Positions 1-5,875 of a DNA stretch of 6,791 bases are shown piece by piece. This DNA is from Paracoccaceae bacterium (GTDB taxonomy: Bacteria > Pseudomonadota > Alphaproteobacteria > Rhodobacterales > Rhodobacteraceae): NCBI GenBank assembly GCA_015485375.1, contig WFTU01000002.1, positions 1-6,791 of the forward strand, written 5' to 3'. Both the position numbers and the translations under genes were made by a program. The first letter of the stretch is position 1, and each line of letters begins with the position of its first letter. The notes beneath the pieces are model-generated. The model was not told the origin of the DNA. It worked only from the letters and a program-made list of their open reading frames with translations, and did no database searches.

Positions 1-921
1 GGCCCCGAACAGATAGGCGTTCACCGCATGGTTTTCGCCGGACTGCATGGCCTTTGATGTGTTGGCAAGCGCCTGCGCCTCGGCCTTCGACAGGCGCAAG
101 GCCTTCGCCGGATTCTCGCCGCCGAGCGCCACCAGCCGCCGTTGCCAGCGCGGCGGGATATTGTTGGTCTGCTCCAGATGCACCAGCGGCGCGATGAATT
201 GGGCGCTGCTTCCGGCCAGAACCTGTGCCAGCGCGCTGCAGGCCTCCATTGCGGCCAGTGCGGGGGCGGGATCGGGGGCGGCGAGGAGCTTTTTCATCTC
301 GGCACCGTTGCGCTCCTTCGACAGTCTGGCGATACCCTCGACATGGGTGGCGCAGGCGGCGAGGCCTTCGGGGTCCAGCCCCTCGGCGGGGTCGCCATAC
401 CATGCATAGAAACGGAAGAAACGCAGGATGCGGAGGTAGTCCTCCTCGATCCGTTTCGCGGCGTCCTCGATAAACCGGATGCGGCGGGCCTCGATGTCCG
501 GCAGGCCGCCGATGGGGTCTCTCAGGGTGCCGTCGGCGGCAACATAGAGCGCGTTGACGGTGAAATCGCGGCGGAGCGCATCGTCGTGGATATTGTCGGA
601 ATAGGCCACGGTGGCGCGGCGCCCGTCCGTGGCAACATCCTTGCGGAATGTCGTGACCTCGTGCGGGATGCTGTTGCTGATAACGGTGATGGTGCCGTGG
701 TCGATACCGGTCGGCACGGCCTTCATGCCCGCGGCCTCGACGATCTCCACCACCTGTTCGGGGCGCGCGTCGGTGGCCATGTCCACATCGGCAATCGGCA
801 CGCCGAGCAGCGCATTGCGCACGCAACCGCCCACGGTATAGGCCTGATGCCCCGCGTCCTCCAGCGCCCGCAACACCCGTTGTGTGTCCGGCGCGGTCAA
901 CCAGTCTCCGCTCACCAGCAT
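1..921 (-). CDS. cca: CCA-adding/poly(A) polymerase-type tRNA nucleotidyltransferase, N-terminal 307 residues (3' end cut by window)
   Basis: Class II nucleotidyltransferase. Family members add or repair the CCA end of tRNA in the cytoplasm, and close relatives polyadenylate RNA. The visible 307 residues hold the family signatures in order: GGCVRNALLG at 31-40 with the two catalytic carboxylates in DVD (45-47), RRDFTVNAL at 117-125, and the nucleobase-selecting EDYLR at 160-164 followed by LRFFRF. The C-terminal body lies outside the window; relatives are usually about 380-410 residues, from memory. The start was set at ATG 921, with a GGA seven bases upstream, so the gene overlaps the Nudix gene by 10 bases. 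GTG at 915 is a possible alternative and would give a GTGA stop/start overlap. It is the last visible gene of the ribA-Nudix unit. The family is certain; CCA-adding versus poly(A) activity cannot be settled from sequence alone, though an alphaproteobacterial single copy would be expected to be the CCA enzyme. Confidence 0.93.
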   Translation of the reverse strand, partial: MLVSGDWLTAPDTQRVLRALEDAGHQAYTVGGCVRNALLGVPIADVDMATDARPEQVVEIVEAAGMKAVPTGIDHGTITVISNSIPHEVTTFRKDVATDGRRATVAYSDNIHDDALRRDFTVNALYVAADGTLRDPIGGLPDIEARRIRFIEDAAKRIEEDYLRILRFFRFYAWYGDPAEGLDPEGLAACATHVEGIARLSKERNGAEMKKLLAAPDPAPALAAMEACSALAQVLAGSSAQFIAPLVHLEQTNNIPPRWQRRLVALGGENPAKALRLSKAEAQALANTSKAMQSGENHAVNAYLFGA

Positions 922-1514
922 TGCATCATCCGATCCGAAAGCGCCTTGATCATCCGCGCGGTGGCGCCCCAGATGTAATAGGGGCCATAGGGAATGGTGT
1001 AATACCGCCGCCGGTGGCCCTGCCAGTTGCGGCCCTGAATGCTCATGTTGGCGGGGTCCATCAGAAAATCGAGCGGGGTTTCGAAGACTTCCTCGACCTC
1101 GCCGCGCTCCGGTTGCGGCGTAAAATCCTGCACCAGACCGACCATCGGGGTGATGGTGAAATTCGTGACCGTTTCATGCGTATCCAGCGGGCCGAACAGA
1201 TCGACTACGGCGGGCGGCAGGCCGATCTCCTCCTGCGCCTCGCGCAGTGCCGCTTCGGCAATGGTCTCGCCATCCTCGATCTTGCCGCCGGGGAAGGCCA
1301 CCTGCCCCGGATGGTGTTTGAGGTGCGAGGCGCGTTTGGTCAGCACCACCTGCAAGCCGTTCGGCCGCGCAATCACCGGCACCAGAACGGAGGCCGGACG
1401 CAGCTTGCGGCCCTTGGGCAGCAACGCGGTATATTCGGGGTTCAGATCATAGTCCGACGAGGGCGCAACCGGACCCATCGCGACAGCCTGCTGCAATTGT
1501 TCCAGCGCAATCAC
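912..1514 (-). CDS. Nudix hydrolase, CoA pyrophosphatase type (NudL/YeaB-like)
   Basis: A 200-residue cytoplasmic pyrophosphohydrolase. The Nudix box is perfect: G77, E83, R91-E92, E95-E96 and G98-L99 fit Gx5Ex7REUxEExGU, which binds the catalytic metal. Immediately before it, VVLTKRASHLKHHPGQVAFP (57-76) matches the extra signature of the CoA-specific subfamily, whose members split CoA into phosphopantetheine and 3',5'-ADP. CoA or a CoA derivative is therefore the likely substrate, but this is inferred from the motif. Translation begins at GTG 1514, and this GTG overlaps the TGA stop of ribA as GTGA, which suggests reinitiation by ribosomes finishing ribA. Its 3' end overlaps the start of the CCA-enzyme gene. 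Position between ribA and cca suggests a housekeeping unit, not a dedicated riboflavin role. Length is normal for the family. Confidence 0.93.
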   Translation of the reverse strand: MIALEQLQQAVAMGPVAPSSDYDLNPEYTALLPKGRKLRPASVLVPVIARPNGLQVVLTKRASHLKHHPGQVAFPGGKIEDGETIAEAALREAQEEIGLPPAVVDLFGPLDTHETVTNFTITPMVGLVQDFTPQPERGEVEEVFETPLDFLMDPANMSIQGRNWQGHRRRYYTIPYGPYYIWGATARMIKALSDRMMQCW

Positions 1515-2599
1515 AGCAGATGCCCGCTTTTGGCGGCTTTGGTGGCCAGATACCCCTCGTTATGCGGGTTTTCCCCGACCTTGAGGGGGACACGCTCGGC
1601 GACCTTGACGCCGGAGGCCTCCATCATCGCGACCTTGGCGGGGTTGTTGGTCATCAGGCGCACGGCATCAAATCCCATCGCCTTGAGGATTTCCGCGCCT
1701 AGACGGAAATCCCGTTCGTCATCCTCGAAACCGAGGCGATGGTTGGCTTCGACCGTATCGAAACCCTGATCCTGCAACGCATAGGCGCGCATCTTGTTGG
1801 CGGCGCCGATCCCGCGCCCTTCCTGATTCATATAAAGCAGCACGCCCGCACCTTCCTCGCCGATTTGCGCCAGTGCCGCGCGCAGTTGCGGGCCACAATC
1901 GCATTTGAGCGAGCCGAGCAGGTCGCCGGTAAAACAGGCGGAATGGAGGCGGGATAGCACGGGCTTGTCGCGGGGGGGATTGCCGATTTCGATAGCGTAG
2001 TGTTCCTCGCCACCGTCAAAGGGGCGGAACACATGCACGCGGCCCTGTTCGGAGACGTGCATCGGCAGGCGGGCGGCGGAAACCTCCTGCAACTCGGTGA
2101 CTTCGCCGAGCGTCAGCAGATCCTGCGCCGCGATCCGGTTCAACCCGTATTCCTGCACCAGCGCATCCGCATCCAGCAACGGCAGCACCACGACGGCGGG
2201 CAGCAGATGCGCCCGTTTGGCCAGCACGATTCCGGCGCGGTGAATATCGGCCGAACCTTCGCGGATGGCTTTGAACGGCCCTTTCATCGGAATGTCGAGA
2301 TCGCGCGACGGATCGGCCATGGCGTGGAACCAGCCGGCATCCGCATCTGGCGGCACCGCGATCCGCACCAGATCGCCGTCATAGGCGGGGGTATGCAGGG
2401 TTTCGGCCCGACGGGCGGTGATGGCCAGTTGCAGGCCTGCCCCCAGATCGCGCAATTCCGCCAGCCGCGCGGGGGTCAGGACCTCGGCCGCCAGCACCAG
2501 TGCGGCACTATCGCCGTCGCTCACCGCCACCGGCACACCGATGCGGATATCGCTGCCCATGCGGGCAATGCGTTCTTCTCGGTTCAGGGAAAGGGTCAT
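1511..2599 (-). CDS. ribA: GTP cyclohydrolase II with degenerate DHBP-synthase-like N-terminal region
   Basis: Catalyses the first committed step of riboflavin synthesis, opening GTP to 2,5-diamino-6-ribosylamino-pyrimidinone 5'-phosphate with loss of formate and pyrophosphate. In the 362-residue protein the C-terminal half is a complete RibA domain: zinc ligands C222, C233 and C235 (in SRLHSACFTG and KCDCG), QEGRGIG at 259-265, Y273, R296 and K322. These sit at the same spacing as C54, C65, C67, Y105, R128 and K154 of the E. coli enzyme. Residues 1 to about 175 resemble RibB (for example LVLAAEVLTPARL at 34-46 and HRAGIVLAKRA at 120-130) but lack the acidic DRENEGD-type active-site motif, so DHBP synthase activity is unlikely. 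ATG 2599 was chosen; TTG 2611 in frame would add four residues and looks less likely. No FMN riboswitch was recognised upstream. It is the first gene of the leftward operon with the Nudix and CCA genes, and is divergent from the response regulator. Confidence 0.94.
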   Translation of the reverse strand: MTLSLNREERIARMGSDIRIGVPVAVSDGDSAALVLAAEVLTPARLAELRDLGAGLQLAITARRAETLHTPAYDGDLVRIAVPPDADAGWFHAMADPSRDLDIPMKGPFKAIREGSADIHRAGIVLAKRAHLLPAVVVLPLLDADALVQEYGLNRIAAQDLLTLGEVTELQEVSAARLPMHVSEQGRVHVFRPFDGGEEHYAIEIGNPPRDKPVLSRLHSACFTGDLLGSLKCDCGPQLRAALAQIGEEGAGVLLYMNQEGRGIGAANKMRAYALQDQGFDTVEANHRLGFEDDERDFRLGAEILKAMGFDAVRLMTNNPAKVAMMEASGVKVAERVPLKVGENPHNEGYLATKAAKSGHLL

Positions 2600-2615
2600 G
2601 CGGGCCGCCAAATGT

Positions 2616-2627
2616 TACAGGTCTGTG
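2616..2627. promoter_or_regulatory. Short palindrome, left copy of a possible operator pair
   Basis: TACAGGTCTGTG contains the inverted repeat ACAG-N2-CTGT. It lies 17 bases upstream of the ribA start, inside the divergent ribA/response-regulator gap. It matches the second palindrome at 2679-2690 in 10 of 12 bases. The function is inferred only from the repetition and the location; no regulator is recognised. Confidence 0.35.
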
Positions 2628-2678
2628 TCATCATATATCCCCTGAGTGCCGGAATTGAAACATTTCCCGCAAAAGCGA

Positions 2679-2690
2679 CACAGCTCTGTG
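2679..2690. promoter_or_regulatory. Short palindrome, right copy of a possible operator pair
   Basis: CACAGCTCTGTG is a perfect inverted repeat with 5-base arms around a 2-base centre. Its centre is 63 bases from that of the copy at 2616-2627, close to six helical turns, so both would face the same side of the DNA. It lies 61 bases upstream of the response-regulator start. It could be an autoregulatory or repressor site; chance is not excluded. Confidence 0.35.
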
Positions 2691-2738
2691 AGGCATCTTG
2701 CGAAAACCGGCTGCTCCGAACATCTTGAGGGCAGAAAC

Positions 2739-2744
2739 GGAGGA
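2739..2744 (+). promoter_or_regulatory. Shine-Dalgarno site of the response regulator gene
   Basis: GGAGGA ends seven bases before ATG 2752. This strong site settles the start there and argues against the in-frame TTG at 2698, which would add 18 residues ahead of the typical receiver-domain N-terminus. Confidence 0.85.
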
Positions 2745-2751
2745 ATACACA

Positions 2752-3438
2752 ATGGGCAATATCAAGAAAATCCTGATGGTCGATGACGAGGAAGACCTGC
2801 GCGAGGCGCTGGCCGACCAGTTGGTCATGACCGACGAGTTCGATGTGTTCGAGGCCGGAACCGGGGCCGAGGGTCTGAAAAAAGCCAAAGAAGCCCTGTA
2901 TGACCTGATCGTTCTGGATGTCGGCCTGCCCGATATGGACGGCCGCGAGCTGTGCCGCCTGATGCGCAAGCAGGGCGTCAAGGCGCCGATCCTGATGCTG
3001 ACCGGCCACACGACCGACTCCGACACCATTCTGGGGCTGGACGCGGGGGCAAACGACTATGTTTCCAAACCGTTCAAGTTTCCGGTGCTGCTGGCCCGCA
3101 TCCGCGCCCAGCTTCGCCAGCACGAACAGTCAGAGGACGCCGTATTCACCATCGGGCCCTATACGTTCAAACCGGCGGCGAAGATGCTGATTGACGATGA
3201 CGAGCGCAAAATCCGCCTGACGGAGAAGGAAACCAACATCCTGAAATTCCTCTATCGCGCCAACGAAGGTGTCGTCGCCCGCGATGTGCTGCTGCACGAG
3301 GTCTGGGGCTATAACGCCGGTGTCACCACGCACACACTGGAGACCCATATTTACCGTCTGCGCCAGAAGATCGAGCCGGATCCCTCCAACGCCCGGTTGC
3401 TGGTGACCGAAAGCGGCGGATACCGCCTCGTGATTTAA
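2752..3438 (+). CDS. OmpR/PhoB-family two-component response regulator
   Basis: A 228-residue cytoplasmic DNA-binding regulator activated by phosphorylation. The receiver domain (about 1-122) has every expected residue: acidic pocket D11-D12, phosphoacceptor D56 in LIVLDVGLP, T84, switch aromatic Y103 and K106 in SKPF. The C-terminal winged helix (about 130-228) shows RLTEKETNILKFL (155-167), the recognition-helix region TTHTLETHIYRLRQKI (192-207) and the terminal wing ESGGYRLVI. Length is normal. No histidine kinase gene is beside it, and a strong terminator follows 24 bases after the stop, so it is a monocistronic orphan whose kinase must be elsewhere. The intergenic palindromes upstream could serve its control. 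The sequence resembles alphaproteobacterial regulators of the CenR sort (cell envelope control) as I remember them, but that assignment is a guess, so no symbol is given. The target genes are unknown; it need not control the copper genes downstream. Confidence 0.95.
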   Translation: MGNIKKILMVDDEEDLREALADQLVMTDEFDVFEAGTGAEGLKKAKEALYDLIVLDVGLPDMDGRELCRLMRKQGVKAPILMLTGHTTDSDTILGLDAGANDYVSKPFKFPVLLARIRAQLRQHEQSEDAVFTIGPYTFKPAAKMLIDDDERKIRLTEKETNILKFLYRANEGVVARDVLLHEVWGYNAGVTTHTLETHIYRLRQKIEPDPSNARLLVTESGGYRLVI

Positions 3439-3462
3439 AGAATTACCCTCCCTGAACCTGAG

Positions 3463-3492
3463 CCCGCTGCGCCTGTCGTAGCGGGTTTTTTT
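3463..3492 (+). terminator. Intrinsic terminator of the response regulator gene
   Basis: CCCGCTGCG (3463-3471) pairs with CGTAGCGGG (3477-3485) in a 9-bp stem with one G-T wobble and a 5-base loop, followed by seven T residues (3486-3492). It begins 24 bases after the TAA stop. There is no T tract on the other side, so it works only rightward. It insulates the copper-type promoter downstream. Confidence 0.92.
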
Positions 3493-3642
3493 GTTTCTGG
3501 CCTCCGGTTTTCCGGCTCTCGCTGAATCGCCCTGTCTGGTGCATTTGGCCGCAGCCCATGGAAACCGCAGGTATCAACGAATAACTTAGGGGCTGAAATC
3601 GTGTTTTTGTGGTCTAAACCCCATAAAATCACGGCTCGACGC

Positions 3643-3673
3643 TTGACCTTCCACCAACTGGAAACCCTAGTTG
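3643..3673 (+). promoter_or_regulatory. CueR/MerR-type copper-responsive promoter and dyad operator
   Basis: TTGACC (3643-3648) forms a good -35 element overlapping the half-site ACCTTCC (3646-3652). A 7-base spacer leads to the right half GGAAACC (3660-3666). The CTTCC-N7-GGAA arrangement and its overlap with the -35 match the copA/cueO-type sites of CueR, as I remember them. The left arm is perfect and the right arm matches only in GGAA. With the long 19-base spacer typical of MerR-family promoters the -10 would be TAGTTG (3668-3673), which is weak, as expected for an activator-dependent promoter. Transcription would start near 3680, leaving a leader of about 20 bases before ATG 3701. The cognate regulator gene is not in the window. 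Confidence 0.72.
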
Positions 3674-3689
3674 AACCCTAACGACCGAC

Positions 3690-3694
3690 AAGGA
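3690..3694 (+). promoter_or_regulatory. Shine-Dalgarno site of the multicopper oxidase gene
   Basis: AAGGA lies six bases before ATG 3701. It supports that start over the in-frame TTG at 3671, which falls inside the promoter -10 region and would add ten residues before the Tat signal. Confidence 0.75.
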
Positions 3695-3700
3695 CATAAA

Positions 3701-5137
3701 ATGACTACGCCTGTTTCTGAATTTACACGCCGCAATTTTCTTAAAACCACATCCGCCGCATTTGTCTTGGCGGGAGCCTTTCCGCTGGCCGTTTCGGCTC
3801 AGCAAAGCGGTGCCACGAATCCGCTGAAAATCCCCGCTCAGGACGCAGGCCGCGACGAAGGCGGCGTGCGTGTTTATGACCTGACCATGCAGAAGGGCGT
3901 CACCACCTTTTTCGAGGGTTACAAAACCGCGACGCTCGGGCTGAACGGGGACTACCTCGGGCCGACCCTGCGTATGCGCGACGGCGAGACCGTGCGTATC
4001 AATGTCACCAACACCATTGGCGAGACCTCGACCCTGCACTGGCACGGGATGCACCTGCCGGCGAAAATGGATGGTGGTCCGCACCAGACAATTCCGAACG
4101 GCACGACATGGTCGCCCGAATTCACAGTCAAACAGAAGGCCGCCGCGCTCTGGTATCACTCCCACCAGATGGAAAAAACCGCCGAGCATGTCTGGAGAGG
4201 CCTCGCCGGAATGGTCTGGGTCGACGATGCGGAAAGCGATGCGATCGAGCTGCCGAAGACCTACGGCACCGACGACCTGCCGCTGGTGCTGCAGGATCGC
4301 CGTTTCGACAGCAATGGCGGCATGGAATACAACGCCGGTATGCGTGACATGATGATGGGCATGGTCGGCAATGTTGCCCTGACCAACGGCACCGTCGATC
4401 CCTATTTTGAGGCCACGACCGAAAAGGTGCGCCTGCGCATCCTGAACGGCTCCAACGCCAGTTTCTATTACCTCGGTCTCGACAATGACCAGCCGTTCAC
4501 GCAGGTCGCCTCGGACGGGGGTTTCCTTGAAACACCCGTGGAAATGACACGCCTGCTGCTTGGTCCGGCGGAACGGGCCGAAATCGTTGTAGATCTGACT
4601 CCGGGGCAGGTTGTTTCGCTGCGCAATATCTCCAACGCCTCGGGTTTCCGTTTCCTCGAAATCCGGGCCGCCGAAACCCTGACTCCCTCGCCCGCGATTC
4701 CCGCGCGTCTGACCAGCATCGAATGGCTGGACCCGAAAGACGCCGCTGTGACCCGCCGCTTCGATATGGAGACCCGTATGGGTGGCATGATGGGTGGCAA
4801 CTCACACACCATCAACGGCAAGGTCATGGACATCAAACGGATCGACGAGACCGTGAAGAAAGGCGACACCGAAATCTGGGAAATCCGCAATGTCGCCGGT
4901 ATGCCGCACGTCTGGCATATGCATGACGTGCAGTTCCAGATCCTCGACCGGAACGGCAAACCGCCCGCTGCCAACGAACGCGCCCGCAAGGATGCCGTCA
5001 CATTGCGCGGTGGCGAGGTCGTGCGTCTGATCATGCGGTTCGAGGATTACGCCGATCCCGACAGCCCGTTCATGTTCCACTGCCACATTCTGGAACACGA
5101 GGATGCGGGCATGATGGGACAATTCGTGGTGGTCTGA
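3701..5137 (+). CDS. Tat-exported CueO-like multicopper oxidase
   Basis: A 478-residue periplasmic oxidase, probably oxidising Cu(I) to the less toxic Cu(II) while reducing O2 to water. The N-terminus is a Tat signal peptide: TRRNFLK (9-15) with R10-R11, a hydrophobic stretch at about 16-31, and likely cleavage after AVSA near residue 33, so it would be exported folded. All four copper-binding segments are intact: HWHG (113-116), YHSH (152-155), H403-x2-H406-x-H408, and HCHILEHEDAGMM (460-472). The type 1 copper ligands would be H403, C461, H466 and M471, at the same spacing as H443, C500, H505 and M510 of E. coli CueO. Met-rich patches occur at 214-221 and 360-364, but the long Met-rich insert of CueO is much reduced. 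It is preceded by a CueR-type promoter and followed closely by a methyltransferase gene. The symbol cueO is plausible but withheld because laccase or other substrates are not excluded. Confidence 0.94.
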   Translation: MTTPVSEFTRRNFLKTTSAAFVLAGAFPLAVSAQQSGATNPLKIPAQDAGRDEGGVRVYDLTMQKGVTTFFEGYKTATLGLNGDYLGPTLRMRDGETVRINVTNTIGETSTLHWHGMHLPAKMDGGPHQTIPNGTTWSPEFTVKQKAAALWYHSHQMEKTAEHVWRGLAGMVWVDDAESDAIELPKTYGTDDLPLVLQDRRFDSNGGMEYNAGMRDMMMGMVGNVALTNGTVDPYFEATTEKVRLRILNGSNASFYYLGLDNDQPFTQVASDGGFLETPVEMTRLLLGPAERAEIVVDLTPGQVVSLRNISNASGFRFLEIRAAETLTPSPAIPARLTSIEWLDPKDAAVTRRFDMETRMGGMMGGNSHTINGKVMDIKRIDETVKKGDTEIWEIRNVAGMPHVWHMHDVQFQILDRNGKPPAANERARKDAVTLRGGEVVRLIMRFEDYADPDSPFMFHCHILEHEDAGMMGQFVVV

Positions 5138-5166
5138 CACCTTATAACCTGACAGGAAAGCAAACG

Positions 5167-5778
5167 ATGACAAAATTTGACCAGGACTCTCTGTTCCCCG
5201 CAACGGCCATGCCGGATGCCGAATGGTGGAAACAGTTGTGGCCCAGGCCGGAACTTGTCTTGCGCAAAGTTTGCATCCGGCCCGGGATGCGTGCCGTTGA
5301 CCTGTGTTGCGGTGACGGCATGTTTACCGCGCCGATGGCGCGTATGCTCGAAGGGCGCGTGATCGGGGTCGATATCGACCCCGCCATGCTCTCGCGCGCA
5401 AAACGTCATGTCAAAAAACAGGGCGCGCCCGCTTGCACGTGGGTGCAGGGGGACGCGCGCAGCCTGCCCGATCTGCTCGACGAAAAGGTCGATGCGGTTC
5501 TGATCGCCAACACCTTCCACGGCATCCCCGACAAGGCGGAGATGGTGCGGGCTGTGAAAAAGGTGCTGAACCCCGGCGGATTGTTCATCGTCATCAACTG
5601 GCATGCACAACCGCGCGAGGAAACCACGGTGCTGGGCCATGCGCGCGGTCCGGCAACCGAAATGCGCATGACTCCGGTCGAGGTCAGTAAAATGGTCGAG
5701 GCTGAAGGATTTGCGCTGGAGACCGTGGCCGAGCTGCCGCCCTATCATTATGGCGCTGTGTTCCGTTTGCCGGAATAG
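5167..5778 (+). CDS. Class I SAM-dependent methyltransferase
   Basis: A 203-residue, probably cytoplasmic Rossmann-fold methyltransferase with no signal peptide. Motif I is VDLCCGDG (44-51), the SAM-binding glycine loop, here with a Cys-Cys pair in place of the more usual G-C or G-S. The acidic residue that binds the SAM ribose is likely D69 in VIGVDID. GDARSLP at 95-101 is the adenine-contact segment, and NTFHGIPDK (115-123) and LNPGGLFIVINW (134-145) follow as strands 4 and 5. The C-terminus has TPVEVSKMVEAEGF, typical of UbiE-like small-molecule methyltransferases. The substrate is not recognisable. The start ATG has AGGA nine bases upstream, and the gene lies 29 bases after the oxidase with no terminator between, so cotranscription from the copper-type promoter is likely. 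A role in copper or metalloid handling is inference from context only. Confidence 0.9.
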   Translation: MTKFDQDSLFPATAMPDAEWWKQLWPRPELVLRKVCIRPGMRAVDLCCGDGMFTAPMARMLEGRVIGVDIDPAMLSRAKRHVKKQGAPACTWVQGDARSLPDLLDEKVDAVLIANTFHGIPDKAEMVRAVKKVLNPGGLFIVINWHAQPREETTVLGHARGPATEMRMTPVEVSKMVEAEGFALETVAELPPYHYGAVFRLPE

Positions 5779-5875
5779 CCCGCTTCGGAATTTGTGACGC
5801 AATGTGAAATTATGCCACTCGCCACCGTCGGCTGGCGGGGGTATCCTGTGCCGGAATGCAACAGGAGGCATGCAT
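5779..5875 (+). other. Intergenic gap between the methyltransferase and the FMN-domain protein
   Basis: This gap is too short for a gene. I see no convincing -35/-10 pair and no T-tailed terminator. A modest GC hairpin, CGCCA (5820-5824) with TGGCG (5833-5837), lacks a T run. Whether the downstream gene is read through from the copper unit or has its own promoter cannot be decided by eye. Confidence 0.5.
5863..5868 (+). promoter_or_regulatory. Shine-Dalgarno site deciding the start of the FMN-domain gene
   Basis: A perfect AGGAGG lies seven bases before ATG 5876. A second in-frame ATG at 5870 is only one base from it and is too close for initiation, so 5876 is the better start. Confidence 0.85.

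Noticed and set aside
142..978. Long plus-strand open frame of 278 codons
   Set aside because: It lies antisense to the CCA-enzyme gene, whose translation carries all family motifs; the plus-strand product resembles nothing and reflects GC-rich codon bias.
882..1769. Long plus-strand open frame of 295 codons
   Set aside because: It is antisense to the Nudix and ribA genes, both well supported by motifs.
2632..2660. Possible minus-strand sigma-70 promoter for ribA (TTTCAA, 17 bases, TATATG)
   Set aside because: The -10 is fair but the -35 matches only three of six bases; position is plausible, evidence too weak to annotate.
2000..2728. Plus-strand open frame of 242 codons reaching into the divergent gap
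   Set aside because: It is antisense to ribA, has no family features and would run through the promoter region.
2600..2751. FMN riboswitch ahead of ribA
   Set aside because: The leader is short and the conserved FMN-aptamer segments are not recognisable.
2596..3123. Minus-strand open frame of 175 codons
   Set aside because: It overlaps the receiver domain of the response regulator on the opposite strand and shows no motif of its own.
3502..3516. CCGG-TTTT-CCGG inverted repeat after the terminator
   Set aside because: Four-base arms only; expected by chance in this composition.
3435..3632. Minus-strand open frame of 65 codons in the gap before the oxidase
   Set aside because: It reads through the intrinsic terminator, is low-complexity and basic, and has no ribosome site of note.
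5820..5837. Hairpin after the methyltransferase as a terminator
   Set aside because: Only about 5-7 bp of stem and no T run follow it on either strand.
5047..5871. Minus-strand open frame of 274 codons
   Set aside because: It is antisense to the methyltransferase and the end of the oxidase; the plus-strand genes carry clear motifs and ribosome sites.
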